Below, one piece after another: positions 1-11,906 of a stretch of 64,000 bases of DNA. The notes beneath the pieces were generated by a model. The model did not search any database, was not told the DNA's origin, and worked only from the letters and a program-made list of their open reading frames with translations. The first letter of the stretch is position 1, and each line of letters starts with the position of its first letter. This DNA comes from Epiperipatus broadwayi (taxonomy: Eukaryota > Onychophora > Udeonychophora > Euonychophora > Peripatidae): assembly GCA_028023455.1 (NCBI GenBank), contig JAQFVV010012530.1, positions 2,624,909 through 2,688,908 of the forward strand. The letters run 5' to 3'. The position numbers were made by a program, and so were the translations under genes.

Positions 1-1349
1 ACAGAATTAAGGTTAATGCCAGGAATATTAACTAGTATTATCTCAATACCATCACCAAAGCTGGTGTAAAATCAGAAGCAAATTTGATGCTACTTTATAA
101 CAATATTTGGTAAATATTTAAATAACCAATAATGTAATTTGATACATGAAAGAGTTACGAGTTATAACATGGATCAGAATATTCAAATACTCTCTATCAT
201 CTCATTGTGAAAAAAATAATAGCCAAATTCTGAATGGTAAACTATGGCAATATATTTTCATAGTGTGGCTAGAGTTGTGGCCTTGTAGACTACTCTTCTA
301 TGCCCATGAATGAATAAGAGTTCCATTTCAGTGTGGAGCTTGAGAAGTTTTATTACTTTTCCCAGTATTTTTGGATGGTAGTTAACAAACTATTTTAACA
401 GGATGCATATATTTATTATTGAGAATAATTTAAGATTGGTGAGACCTAATATTTGAATACATTGTGAAATAGACAATTAATTGCATGATCAGGATAAGTA
501 TTAGTAAGTGTATGCGCATTTTTTTGATGCAGCCTTATAAATTCTTTATAGAAGTATCAAAACTTAAAATCATTTTTATAATTAGGACAAAATTGAATCT
601 TTTTGGCATCATATTAAGGTATTAATATCGTAATTATTAATAATTTATTATACATAATGAATTACATAACAATATCACATTGAAAATAAGTAAAGAAATC
701 TGAAGTGATATCAGCTCCCATCACTCTTTGTTAAACTTCTGTTGGTAGGTTGCTATACAGTGTGAGAAAACTGACCATTCACTCCATAGTATATCCATTC
801 CTCAGTGACAAATCTGGCTTGGAGAAAAGCCAGTCTTTTCCAAGCAATTTATATTAATACTGATATATTGAAAGATATTATTAAAACATGAATTATTTGA
901 TGATACTGATTTAGTTTATGGCTATAGATTAATAAACATGAAATTCATTTTATTAATTAACCTTGATCACAAATATGTCTGAAAATAATTATATGCTTTC
1001 ACATTGGGTATTTTGCGTCTTGGTTAACTTATTCATTAGATTTTTTTTCAAAATGTATGAAGATTTAAGTTTGGACAACCAGTAAATTGTATTTATTATG
1101 TATATAAATAGATTTATTATACACTTGACTGTAATAATAAAGAAGTCATTTTTAACAAAAGTTAGAGAATATCAAATTACTGTAAAAAGTGCATCTGGTT
1201 TCATCATGTACTATAATTAGAACACTCACTCTCTATTTTTTTACTTCTTTTTTTTTTTTCAGTAAGTAGTAGCTGATGTTAATTAAAGTTATATACAGAT
1301 CACTATTTTTTTTCATTTAAATTTTTGTGCATGTTTTTTTTTTAAATAG
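1..1349 (+). other. Intron of NUP214-like gene (3' part)
   Basis: AT-rich sequence with no recognisable coding potential, RNA gene or repeat family. It ends in a pyrimidine-rich stretch and an AG acceptor at 1348-1349, so it is read as the downstream part of an intron whose start lies outside the window. Confidence 0.6.
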
Positions 1350-1944
1350 GAAAATGATGATTACCTTATTGAAGAAGAATTAGCTACTCCATTTAAAGCT
1401 GCCAACCAACAGATTCCAATTAAAAATACAGCATTTGGAACTGGAATGTCCATGAATAAAACACCATTATTTGGAAGTTCTACTGAAACTAGTTTTCAAG
1501 GATTAAATGTATTTCAAAGTAAGATTTCACCAGTTCACGGACAATGTTTCCCAAGTACTTTAGTGACTTTTTCAGAAAATAAACCTGCTATTGTATTTTC
1601 ATCAGATGCTAATAATAAGAATGTCACTTCATCTGCAAACACTAAACTTGTGCCTGTTTCAAGTTCAGAGTCTCTTGTAGCACCTTCTACTGGGTTAGCA
1701 AAATCACAGCCACCGTTTACTGCTCCAGTATCAAAACCTTTGACTACTTCTTCTGTTAATCCTATACCTGTGACAACTTCTACTCCTGCTTCAACATTTG
1801 TTTTTAAATTACCAGATGGCTTTTCAATGTCTGATTCTCTAGCCCAACAAACCAAGTCCCCATCAGCTTTTACCTTCTCAGGGTTCAAACCTCCTTCAGA
1901 ATTATTGGATAAACCTCAGCCAAAGAAAGAAGAACTGAAAGATA
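1350..1944 (+). CDS. NUP214: NUP214-like nucleoporin, FG-region exon A
   Basis: This exon encodes part of the low-complexity FG region of a nuclear pore protein of the NUP214/CAN type. NUP214 sits on the cytoplasmic face of the pore and binds transport receptors. The acceptor AG is at 1348-1349 and the donor GTAAGT starts at 1945. The open frame runs from 1350 with no stop, starting with an acidic stretch (ENDDYLIEEELATPF) and then a Ser/Thr/Pro-rich segment with AFG and PLFG motifs. The exon is 595 nt, leaves phase 1 and joins the 3292 exon in frame. The ATG codons near 1446 are internal methionines, not a start. Naming rests on the downstream exons; this exon alone would only be called FG-nucleoporin-like. 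The beta-propeller and coiled-coil parts lie upstream of the window. Confidence 0.85.
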
Positions 1945-3291
1945 GTAAGTTTTTTTTTTTAATTATACAGTAGAAACTATACAAATTTAAGACAGATTAC
2001 ATATTTATTAGAAATGGAAAAAATCATAGCATTGATATTACAAATAAATAGTTGACATTATTTCCTACAATAATTATTATAAGACTGGTTATGAACCCAT
2101 TGTGTCTTTTTTAAAAAAAATTTTTATACATTAATTAATTTTACAGTTCAATTTCTATTCTTAATCAGAAGATAATTACTTTTCAACATGCTCTGTTTAA
2201 TCATAGACATAAAGTTAAGAATTAAATCTTCATGCTCTCATTCCAAAATGCTTTAGATTGGCCTATATAATTGCATTTAGGTACAAAAATAAGATGGCCT
2301 TTCTATCTTTTAAAAGTTTTTATCTTGCATTTGGGTTTGAGAGTGTCCTGCATATTCACTACAACATCGGTGAGTTATTAACATGATTAAACATCGCATG
2401 TCAAAAGGCTGATTACCTTGTGATTAAGAATTACTAATGAAAACTGCTCACGTAAAATTATATTATTGTTAAATTAGGTCTATTTCCATGTACATATGAT
2501 ATGTCAAAAGTTTATTTTTAGGTTTTTCCAAGTGTGGGGACCAGCAGAAGACTATTGTAAATGGTTAGTCCTGCAAGGAATTCTAAATATTGAACATGGT
2601 ATCCAAAATTGCTTATTGACATTTCAATAATATCCCAGTTATTTTTTTTAAGATGGATATATCTGAATTATAAGGAGAGACTTCCATTTAAGTTTATGTA
2701 GTGCTAATAGATTCCATGGACTTTATTTAATTAATGAAAAATGTGAAAACAAAATGCAGCAAAATATAATATATTAGAAGAAATCATCATTCTATAAGTG
2801 ACTAGAGATATCTAATTAATTAGATTACAGAATTTTTTATCAGTGTCTCATTTTGCTTTATTTTTTTTTTTTAATTTTCCGGATCAATTCCCACATAGGA
2901 AAAGTAAAAAAAAAAACATCTTTTTATGGTTAATTGAATGAAACTATCATATCACACTTATTGCTTTATTTTTATGGTTCAAGGCAATTACTCTTCTAAA
3001 CAGCTGACTGCACAATTATTACAATTAATTAATTTAAGGAATCTATACACTTTATAAACTTAAACTGGGGCTTCTTTTTTGAAATCCAGTTTCTTTTGCT
3101 TTGAAGAAAATAGCTACAATGTTATAAAACAATCTTTTCACTGCACATAGGCCATAACTGCAAACCAGATTCTTTACAGTATATTCTTCTTGCTCCATGT
3201 GAATAGTTTGTATTTTTATATATAGAAAACAAAAGAAAAAATTTTATTCTAAAAATATTCATAGCATTATTTATATATATATTGTTTTTAG
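1945..3291 (+). other. Intron between FG exons A and B
   Basis: A 1347-bp intron with GT/AG borders and phase 1. It is AT-rich. Around 2220-2350 there is a diverged stretch similar to parts of the foldback repeats at 21481-21752 and 34626-35105 (shared words such as tcatgctctca and ccaaatgctt). Nothing else is recognised. Confidence 0.7.
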
Positions 3292-4618
3292 ATCAACCAG
3301 AATTTGATACATCTGTTGCAAATAGTTTTACAACTTCTGCAGCTGTACCTACACAGACAACTCCTAAAACTTTATCTGTTAAAGTAGTTACGTTAGCAGG
3401 ACCTCCACCAGAATCAAAAGAAACATCTTTGTTAGTGACCAGTAATTCAGAAATTAAATCTTCCGAATTAGTTGCTACTACACCAACGAATATATTCATA
3501 CCTCAGATAGAAAGGTTCTCTGAAAGTGTATCAATCACACCTGTTAGTAGTATTCCCATTCAGATTTCGACAGAGAAAAAAGAAAATCATTCTCCTACAA
3601 AAATTACAATAACCAGTGCATCATTACCAGTCTCAAGTAATCAGAAAGCTATCATTATATCTCCAGCAGCAGTCATAACAGCGCAAAGCACTAACACAGT
3701 TTCTGCAACAAAAAATATTTCTGCTGATGCAATAAATACCACAGAAATTGTATCACCACTTACTATTACTTCTTCCGAGGTTTCTTCACAAAACCAAATG
3801 CCAGTTTCAACAAATATTGTATTCCCAACTGTTCCACCCTTAATTATTAACAGTGATAGTTCTGATGATACTTCAGGGAATGATCATACAAGCATAGAAA
3901 GTGGCAGTATTACCACAACCACCTCATCAGCCACCTCAGTATTTGATCAGCCAATTTCATCAAGTAATATATTTGGGCAACCAGTTTACAGTCAAACTGA
4001 AGTTTCAACAACTTCTACTTTTGATCAACCAACTACAGTAACTACTGTTTTTGGGCAACCCATATCTACAACTTCGACTGGATCAGTGTTTGGACAAAAT
4101 GTACCTGTTGGATTCAATCAGACTAATCCATCTGTATTTAATCAATCTTCAGTCTTCGGACAACATGATCCACCCATTAGCAGTTCTGTGTTCACATCAT
4201 CTACTACACCTTCATTGTTCGGGCAACCCGCAACTACTATAACCTCAATATTTGGCCAGCCTTCAACAACTTCAACATCAGTCTTTGGTCAATCTTCTAC
4301 AAGTTCAGCTTCAGTCTTTGGCCAGCCTTCTACAACTTCAACTACAGGGTTTGGTCAAGTTTCAACAACTTCAACTAATGTATTTGGCCAACCTTCTACA
4401 ACTTCAACTAACATTTTTGGGCAGCCAGCTAATCCCAGTTTTGGATTTGGAACACAGTCAGTTTTTGGACAATATCCAGCTTCTAGTAGTTTTAAGTTTA
4501 CTCTTCCAACTGCTACTACATCTTCCTCAGGAAATTTTGTATTTGGCCAAAATAATTCTGGAACCAGTTTTGGTAGTTTTGGTCAGAATAGAACATCAGC
4601 TTTTGGTCAAAGTGCTAA
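3292..4618 (+). CDS. NUP214: NUP214-like nucleoporin, large FG-repeat exon B
   Basis: This is the main FG-repeat exon. Such FG domains are disordered and form the permeability barrier and docking sites for importins and exportins. The acceptor AG is at 3290-3291 and the donor GTAAGT at 4619; the exon is 1327 nt, enters in phase 1 and leaves in phase 2. The first 200 or so residues are Ser/Thr/Ile/Val-rich and nearly free of FG. From about 3960 I count 17 FG dipeptides, mostly FGQ in the form [VI]FGQP, separated by Ser/Thr spacers. A few degenerate units read FDQ or FNQ. The frame shows TAA only after the donor, so termination here would need intron retention. A short overlapping open frame at 4252-4662 is the same repeat read in another frame and is not a gene. 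Confidence 0.92.
4215..4412 (+). repeat. Coding 33-bp minisatellite (six units) in FG exon B
   Basis: Six consecutive 33-bp units, at 4215, 4248, 4281, 4314, 4347 and 4380, each encode an 11-residue repeat of the form VFGQPSTTSTS. The units vary mostly at third positions and in the residue before FG. The array keeps the reading frame, so changes in copy number would add or remove whole FG units. Confidence 0.9.
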
Positions 4619-4734
4619 GTAAGTATTGTTTTGGTTATTATTATCACCATTCTTGTTTTTAGAATTTTTAATTTAATAAAAAATTTTATGTACTGATATG
4701 GTGTGGAAATATAAAAAAAAAAAAAACAATCAAA

Positions 4735-4862
4735 TGATTTTATTGCTCAGGAGTTCATAAGAAATTTGAGAACCAGAAGTGGCATATGTTGGTGAGATCC
4801 ATCAAGCTTAAGAGATTAGGATCTATTACTTTACTTCTGTACTAAACCACATAGGACATAAA
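4735..4862 (-). mobile_element. tRNA-derived SINE copy (SINE-T)
   Basis: Diverged minus-strand copy of a short repeat found at least six times in the window (best copy 62876-63010). It shares the ends ctaaaccacatagg and ttttattgctc. In the best copy the minus strand reads like a tRNA 5' half, with an A-box-like TGGTTTAGTG and a B-box-like CGATTCC. Confidence 0.55.
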
Positions 4863-5653
4863 ATTTTAGGTATTCTTATCTAGAAATTCCAAGAATTATA
4901 ATCACCATAAAACCTGAATCTATCTATTGTAAAGAAGATAACAAGTATATGGATGTACTGGAAATTGGCAGTTAGATGTCATTATCATTTATGTGCCAGA
5001 ATGCAATTCCCAGACTCTTTTCATTACATATATAAAATATACCATATACTACTTATTATCTTTTTAAAAATTTTATTCATTTATTATTAAATCATAAATA
5101 TTTATTTTTTTCTGATATTTCTATCACATCTGGTCTTTATCAAAGAACTGCAAAAATCATATAAATTAATGGTTTATTTATTAAAAAGACAATAATTTAA
5201 TAATTTTGATAAGTCCATAAATAAATTATGATTATTAAATATGTAACATTGAGAATATTTACAGACTAACTATCGAAACGTATTAACTGTAATTTGCAAA
5301 CCAGATTACTAAAGAATCATTGTGACAAAATTTGTAAACATTTCCCACTTCTTTGTATTAATGTCAACAAAACCAGATAAAAAATGGCAACTTATCAAAG
5401 ATTTTTAAGCGGTAAGTAAAGTAAGTGTCAAGATAATGCCCTCTTCTTCATATTAATGTCTGTTCATTGGTCATATAAAAAGTGAGTCACTTTTACCAGA
5501 TCTCTAGATTCTTAAAAGGTGAACTATATATCAATATTTATTTGAAATTAAACTGATTGCATATCGCAAACTGAAATTTAAATATAGAAATATCAATATC
5601 ATTTATTGATAATTTAACGATAGATGGTATTGATAGTTCTAAATTTGAATTTC
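4863..5653. other. Intron sequence, nothing recognised
   Basis: AT-rich stretch between the SINE and the palindromic element. No coding remnant or repeat family that I could recognise. Confidence 0.5.
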
Positions 5654-5657
5654 AGCT
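5654..5657. repeat. Target site duplication AGCT (left)
   Basis: AGCT lies directly outside the outer TGTAACGA end at 5658 and is repeated directly after TCGTTACA at 11375-11378. The 4-bp size is tentative because the site is palindromic and the border can slide by a base. Confidence 0.5.
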
Positions 5658-6173
5658 TGTAACGATCGTTTATGTTTATTTTGAAATGTTTTTAACCGTG
5701 TAATCTATGTAACCGATCTATAGCAACATATTAAAACAAGCTTCTATAATCCCATCTGTGCGAACTTAATTAAAATGTAAAATTAGAATATAATAGTAAT
5801 TAAATGTAAATTAAAGTCAAAAATCAAAGTTAAAAATAACGTTAAATGTTAAAATGTAAAACTAATACTAAAATAATTTTAAATCTTATATATATGTGAA
5901 ATAAATAAATGTTTGTATGTTAATTACTGGCAGTGGCTTATTTTATTTATTTTTTAATGTTGAAATCTAATTAGATAAGATCTTATATTATTTAATCTCT
6001 GCTATTCCACTGAGCTAGTGACATGGGCTAACGACCGGATACAAAATTTAAAAGGAAAAAAAAAAAAAATTTTTTTTTTTGACTTACGTATCTGCCTACT
6101 TTATAAATTTTTCTAGGTTCAAATGCCTAGATGGCGCCCCGTAGTGCAGTTTACGTAAGTACCTTTCTCCGGA
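5658..6173. repeat. Direct-repeat unit R1 of palindromic element
   Basis: From 5664 this unit matches 7899-8414 almost base for base in the same orientation, and 9148-9663 in inverted orientation. It contains a poly-A/poly-T block near 6058-6080 and a CpG-bearing segment (6110-6173) ending CTTTCTCCGGA. It makes the left side of the element one repeat longer than the right. Confidence 0.8.
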
Positions 6174-8422
6174 TGTAACGAGCATAGACGTTCGTTACAT
6201 TGTTTTTTTTTTTTTTAAATTTATTAAACATGAAAGTAAATTAAAAAGTTCGCATTTAAAAATTTTCTTTAAGAATTAAAAATTGAAATTAAATATCATC
6301 TTAAACTCTTATATATTAATTAAATCGCACAGATATAAAAAATTATTAAAATAAAACTGTATTAAAAATAGAAAAGGTATTTTAAAAAACAAAAACTTAA
6401 AAAGATTTGGAGATAAAATTATATCTTTAAATTTATCTTTAAATATATCTTTGATTTGGAAAACAGGTTAATTAATCAGAAATGGAAATGATAAATTTAA
6501 TTAGTCAAATGTAAACCAGCCTTGGGCATTTAAATGTAAAAATACCGGTCAGATAGGAAAACAATAGAAACTGTTAGCAAATAAGAAGAAATCCCTATGG
6601 AATCGGACCGCAGCGAAAGGACCATCGCATCGGTGACGTAATGTAAATTCAATCCTTCACATTAATATAAAAAGGACAAGTTTGGAAATTATTAATTAGT
6701 GACTGGAAATTGATTATTACGATGTGACTATATGTAGTAGTCCGGAGTTGGAGGAATTGACAGACGCACGGTCAATTCTTTCAGCTGTTAAAGAAGGGAG
6801 AAATGAACTATCGTTTCCTACATTGAGGACCAACTAAATTAAAAAACCTCCGAATGAATAAATAAAACAACGGCTAAATGGATACCAATTTTAGGACGGC
6901 GTGGGAATTTACGTTCATGGCAAGCAACGGATAAAGTTGGACGTTTTAAAAATCGTAAGAACTTATATATTCACTTGAAACAATAAGAACTCTAAATTTT
7001 AAAACTTTTTAGTAAATAATGCAATAGAATCCTATCTGACCAAACTAAATTCTTCATTAATAATGTTATTTGATGTATTTTTTTTTCTTATTTATTTTGT
7101 AAAATCATTTCCATTTATTTATTTTTGTTCTTTAAGTTTTATTATGATTGTTGTTTTCCGTTAAATTAATTATATAAATGTTAAACTTAAGTCGGGCGTG
7201 AATGGCTGTATAGATTTGTAAAGTTATATTAGGGGAGGGTAATCTTGGGTTATTTGTTTCGTGGTTAAATTGGGTCAATGGATTGGATATATTGGTGTGA
7301 TTAGTAGATGTAATATTGATTCGCTACGGGCAGAATCGCTTCATACGCCGCACACTTCCGTTTGCCTATGGAAGGAATTATAAGTCGGATACCGCAGTTC
7401 CTTTCTATGGAGTTTTTTGTTTTATTGCTCTTCTTTAGAGATAGATGTAATATTCCTATCTCAAAAGAGGCAATTTCTTCTTTTAACCTTTTGTGCTGTC
7501 TTATTTTATTACATTGAATACATCGATATATCAGATGAATTGATGCCAGTTTGACTACGAATTTTAGCCTAAGGTTAAATAGGGATAGAATGTTTATTTT
7601 CAAAAGCAAATTTATGTGGTCTATTCATGCTCGACCCTAAATAAAAATGCATTAAATTTAAGTTGTTTATAGACGCTTGCATGGATTGTTTATCGGTTAA
7701 CTATATTTGCGTTTTCATATTTGATCAAAATATATAGACATTCGATAAATAATGATACCTTACGGTGAGTATCTAAAATGTATTTATTCGGAGGTCTTTT
7801 AAGTCATTGGTGACAATGCAAGTATCTTATGGTGAATACTACTGGGTTACGTATAAATTTCCCTCCGCAATTGTCAGTAATCAATGATTTTATATTTTGA
7901 TCGTTTATGTTTATTTTGAAATGTTTTTAACCGTGTAATCTATGTAACCGATCTATAGCAACATATTAAAACAAGCTTCTATAATCCCATCTGTGCGAAC
8001 TTAATTAAAATGTAAAATTAGAATATAATAGTAATTAAATGTAAATTAAAGTCAAAAATCAAAGTTAAAAATAACGTTAAATGTTAAAATGTAAAACTAA
8101 TACTAAAATAATTTTAAATCTTATATATATGTGAAATAAATAAATGTTTGTATGTTAATTACTGGCAGTGGCTTATTTTATTTATTTTTTAATGTTGAAA
8201 TCTAATTAGATAAGATCTTATATTATTTAATCTCTGCTATTCCACTGAGCTAGTGACATGGGCTAACGACCGGATGCAAAATTTAAAAGGAAAAAAAAAA
8301 AAAAAATTTTTTTTTTTTTTTGACTTACGTATCTGCCTACTTTATAAATTTTTCTAGGTTCAAATGCCTAGATGGCGCCCCGTAGTGCAGTTTACGTAAG
8401 TATCTTTCTCCGGATCGTTACA
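6174..8422. repeat. Left inverted arm of palindromic element
   Basis: Begins TGTAACGAGC, with a small internal hairpin (TGTAACGA ... TCGTTACA around a 10-nt loop), and ends TCGTTACA at 8422. Its reverse complement matches 9140-11374 with only scattered differences by eye. The minus strand holds a 102-codon open frame (7301-7609) mirrored in the other arm. Confidence 0.85.
7301..7609 (-). CDS. Hypothetical 102-aa ORF in left arm, doubtful
   Basis: A basic, Lys/Ile/Leu-rich predicted peptide beginning MLLKINILSLF and ending NQYYIY. Its twin in the right arm (9954-10262, + strand) differs by one residue (ASFE here, ASYE there). I recognise no domain; CIQCNKIRQH contains a single C-x2-C pair, which is not enough for a zinc finger call. 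The two copies agree because the arms agree, so this is not independent evidence of coding. It may be a chance open frame. Confidence 0.2.
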   Translation of the reverse strand: MLLKINILSLFNLRLKFVVKLASIHLIYRCIQCNKIRQHKRLKEEIASFEIGILHLSLKKSNKTKNSIERNCGIRLIIPSIGKRKCAAYEAILPVANQYYIY

Positions 8423-9139
8423 ACTGGCTTTCCCAATCTGGGGCCGATCTTTAATAAACCACAAATACCCTGAGCAAATTTTGTCAAAATGAAATATTTT
8501 TATCTGTTTACATAAAGTCGTATACTTTAAATCTGATAAAAGCACTGCCAGAAAGAAATAGCACATATATTAAACACGAGAAAGTATAAATAATTCTAAA
8601 CTGTATTTCGTTAAAAAGAAAGTCAAAAGGTTGCGATTGATATGTTTTTTTGTTGTTGTAATATAAATTATACTTTAATGTGTATAGGTGCGCACAGCCA
8701 CGTAAGTTTATGATCGAAATGTGGTGCCTTACGATGAGTACCTTTGGGAATTACTTCAGTGTAACCCTATGTATGCATTTCAATCAGTCATAAATAAGTT
8801 GGTGGTGTTTATAATTGTGCGGCAAATAGACACGTTTAAACCCATTATTTCTTAAAACATATTTATCTCAATGCAACCTTATTTAAATAAATAATTTATA
8901 AAATTTGCTTGTCATGCCGTGTGTAAAAATAAAATGGATTAAAAAAAAAAAGTTAGAACTCTGGTCGGGAGGAGGTGAACGTAAATGGTCCTTGGAAAAC
9001 GATAGTAAACATTTTTCTTTTTGTAAAATTATTAACCGGATGTTTTGTAAATGTCTTTGTCAATCGTGTACCGTAATTACTAACCCTAAGTAAAATATTT
9101 TTTTTTTTGATCATTTTTTTTTTAAGTAACTTTACTGAT
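8423..9139. other. Central loop of the palindromic element
   Basis: Unique 717-bp spacer between the arms. It contains a motif (ccttacgatgagta near 8727) resembling ccttacggtgagta near 7757 in the arm, so the loop may derive from the same element. A 62-codon open frame at 8905-9093 has no recognisable domain. Confidence 0.5.
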
Positions 9140-11374
9140 TGTAACGATCCGGAGAAAGGTACTTACGTAAACTGCACTACGGGGCGCCATCTAGGCATTT
9201 GAACCTAGAAAAATTTATAAAGTAGGCAGATACGTAAGTCAAAAAAAAAAAAAAATTTTTTTTTTTTTTTACCTTTTAAATTTTGCATCCGGTCGTTAGC
9301 CCATGTCACTAGGTCAGTGGAATAGCAGAGATTAAATAATATAAGATCTTATCTAATTAGATTTCAACATTAAAAAATAAATAAAATAAGCCACTGCCAG
9401 TAATTAACATACAAACATTTATTTATTTCACATATATATAAGATTTAAAATTATTTTAGTATTAGTTTTACATTTTAACATTTAACGTTATTTTTAACTT
9501 TGATTTTTGACTTTAATTTACATTTAATTACTATTATATTCTAATTTTACATTTTAATTAAGTTCGCACAGATGGGATTATAGAAGCTTGTTTTAATATG
9601 TTGCTATAGATCGGTTACATAGATTACACGGTTAAAAACATTTCAAAATAAACATAAACGATCAAAATATAAAATCATTGATTACTGACAATTGCGGAGG
9701 GAAATTTATACGTAACCCAGTAGTATTCACCATAAGATACTTGCATTGTCACCAATGACTTAAAAGACCTCCGAATAAATACATTTTAGATACTCACCGT
9801 AAGGTATCATTATTTATCGAATGTCTATATATTTTGATCAAATATGAAAACGCAAAACATAGTTAACCGATAAACAATCCATGCAAGCGTCTATAAACAA
9901 CTTAAATTTAATGCATTTTTATTTAGGGTCGAGCATGAATAGACCACATAAATTTGCTTTTGAAAATAAACATTCTATCCCTATTTAACCTTAGGCTAAA
10001 ATTCGTAGTCAAACTGGCATCAATTCATCTGATATATCGATGTATTCAATGTAATAAAATACGACAGCACAAAAGGTTAAAAGAAGAAATTGCCTCTTAT
10101 GAGATAGGAATATTACATCTATCTCTAAAGAAGAGCAATAAAACAAAAAACTCCATAGAAAGGAACTGCGGTATCCGACTTATAATTCCTTCCATAGGCA
10201 AACGGAAGTGTGCGGCGTATGAAGCGATTCTGCCCGTAGCGAATCAATATTACATCTACTAATCACACCAATATATCCAATCCATTGACCCAATTTAACC
10301 ACGAAACAAATAACCCAAGATTACCCTCCCCTAATATAACTTTACAAATCTATACAGCCATTCACGCCCGACTTAAGTTTAACATTTATATAATTAATTT
10401 AACGGAAAACAACAATCATAATAAAACTTAAAGAACAAAAAATAAATAAATGGAAATGATTTTACAAAATAAATAAGAAAAAAAAATACATCAAATAACA
10501 TTATTAATGAAGAATTTAGTTTGATCAGATAGGATTCTATTGCATTATTTAATTTAGAGTTCTTATTGTTTCAAGTGAATATATAAGTTCTTACGATTTT
10601 TAAAACGTCCAACTTTATCCGTTGCTTGCCATGAACGTAAATTCCCACGCCATCCTAAAATTGGTATCCATTTAGCCGTTGTTTTATTTATTCATTCGGA
10701 GGTTTTTTAATTTAGTTGGTCCTCAATGTAGGAAACGATAGTTCATTTCTCCCTTCTTTAACAGCTGAAAGAATTGACCGTGCGTCTGTCAATTCCTCCA
10801 ACTCCGGACTACTACATATAGTCACATTGTAATAATCAATTTCCAGTCACTAATTAATAATTTCCAAACTTGTCCTTTTTATATTAATGTGAAGGATTGA
10901 ATTTACATTACGTCACCGATGCGATGGTCCTTTCGCTGCGGTCCGATTCCATAGGGATTTCTTCTTATTTGCTAACAGTTTCTATTGTTTTCCTATCTGA
11001 CCGGTATTTTTACATTTAAATGCCCAAGGCTGGTTTACATTTGACTAATTAAATTTATCATTTCCATTTCTGATTAATTAACCTGTTTTCCAAATCAAAG
11101 ATATATTTAAAGATAAATTTAAAGATATAATTTTATCTCCAAATCTTTTTAAGTTTTTGTTTTTAAAATACCTTTTCTATTTTTAATACAGTTTTATTTT
11201 AATAATTTTTTATATCTGTGCGATTTAATTAATATATAAGAGTTTAAGATGATATTTAATTTCAATTTTTAATTCTTAAAGAAAATTTTTAAATGCGAAC
11301 TTTTTAATTTACTTTCATGTTTAATAAATTTAAAAAAAAAAAAAACAATGTAACGAACGTCTATGCTCGTTACA
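9140..11374. repeat. Right inverted arm of palindromic element
   Basis: Starts TGTAACGATCCGG and ends TCGTTACA. It is the reverse complement of 6174-8422, including the poly-A/poly-T block and the small terminal hairpin (11349-11374). Confidence 0.85.
9954..10262 (+). CDS. Hypothetical 102-aa ORF in right arm, doubtful
   Basis: Mirror copy of the 7301-7609 open frame, one residue different. No recognisable domain, and no upstream promoter or start context that supports expression. Confidence 0.2.
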   Translation: MLLKINILSLFNLRLKFVVKLASIHLIYRCIQCNKIRQHKRLKEEIASYEIGILHLSLKKSNKTKNSIERNCGIRLIIPSIGKRKCAAYEAILPVANQYYIY

Positions 11375-11762
11375 AGCTTGTGGTATGCAACTTGTTCTAT
11401 TTCTAATATAGTTGTGTTTGGGAATTTTAAAAGTTTAAAATGATTATTGCATTAATCTTGCTTTGGTACATAATATAAAATATGTTTGTTTATTAGCTAT
11501 TAAGATCTTAGCAGATTTAATTTCATGCTTCTTATTAAGATTAGTCTGAATTTCCGTATAGTTAATACCTTTGTGGTCTATAGGTGAGAGGTTTATCTAT
11601 GCCACTTTATTCAGACTTTTTATTTGATTCACAGGCAATGCTGCTGAAGTAATTTAACAATAAGTGTCACTAATATTTTTATATATATTTGAAATTGCAT
11701 GTGGACTTGATAAATTCCTGCTAACATAAAGGTTCCACACTTTCAAAGTATTGATGTATAAT

Positions 11763-11906
11763 AATATATTTTATTAAATAATCACAAACTTCTTCCACCT
11801 TTAAGCAAATAATGTTTATTAATATTAACAGTCTGTAAATGTTATTATATTAATAAACATTTGCTTATAGATGTAAGAAGTTTGTGATTATTTAATAAGA
11901 TATATT
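11763..11906. repeat. Foldback repeat, family shared with 56372-56647
   Basis: Inverted arms of about 60 bp at 11763-11826 and 11846-11906 (aataatcacaaacttctt against aagaagtttgtgattatt). The sequence after the right arm (gatatattgttatatatga and on to acagaattatata) recurs after the right arm of the 56372-56647 foldback, so both belong to one family. Confidence 0.7.

Larger units (their letters stand above)
5658..11374. mobile_element. 5.7-kb palindromic (foldback-type) mobile element
   Basis: The element starts TGTAACGA and ends TCGTTACA, flanked by AGCT on both sides. Its body is a near-perfect inverted repeat: left arm 6174-8422, right arm 9140-11374, separated by a 717-bp loop. Outside the left arm lies an extra 516-bp copy (5658-6173) of the inner end of that arm. 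The block contains many CpG dinucleotides, unlike the surrounding introns, which suggests recent arrival. No transposase or reverse transcriptase is visible, so it looks non-autonomous. Ends of the TGT...ACA form with a short target duplication occur in several DNA transposon groups and in LTR elements; I cannot assign a superfamily. Confidence 0.75.

Noticed and set aside
4252-4662. 136-codon open frame overlapping FG exon B
   Set aside because: It is the 33-bp repeat read in a second frame, giving a Leu/Gln repeat. The FG frame has the splice sites and family match.
9308-9330. tRNA A-box-like cactaggtcagtggaatagcagag in the palindromic element
   Set aside because: No B box follows at a suitable distance on that strand. 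The GGTTCAAATGCC word in the arm is on the opposite strand, so no tRNA gene or tRNA head can be built.
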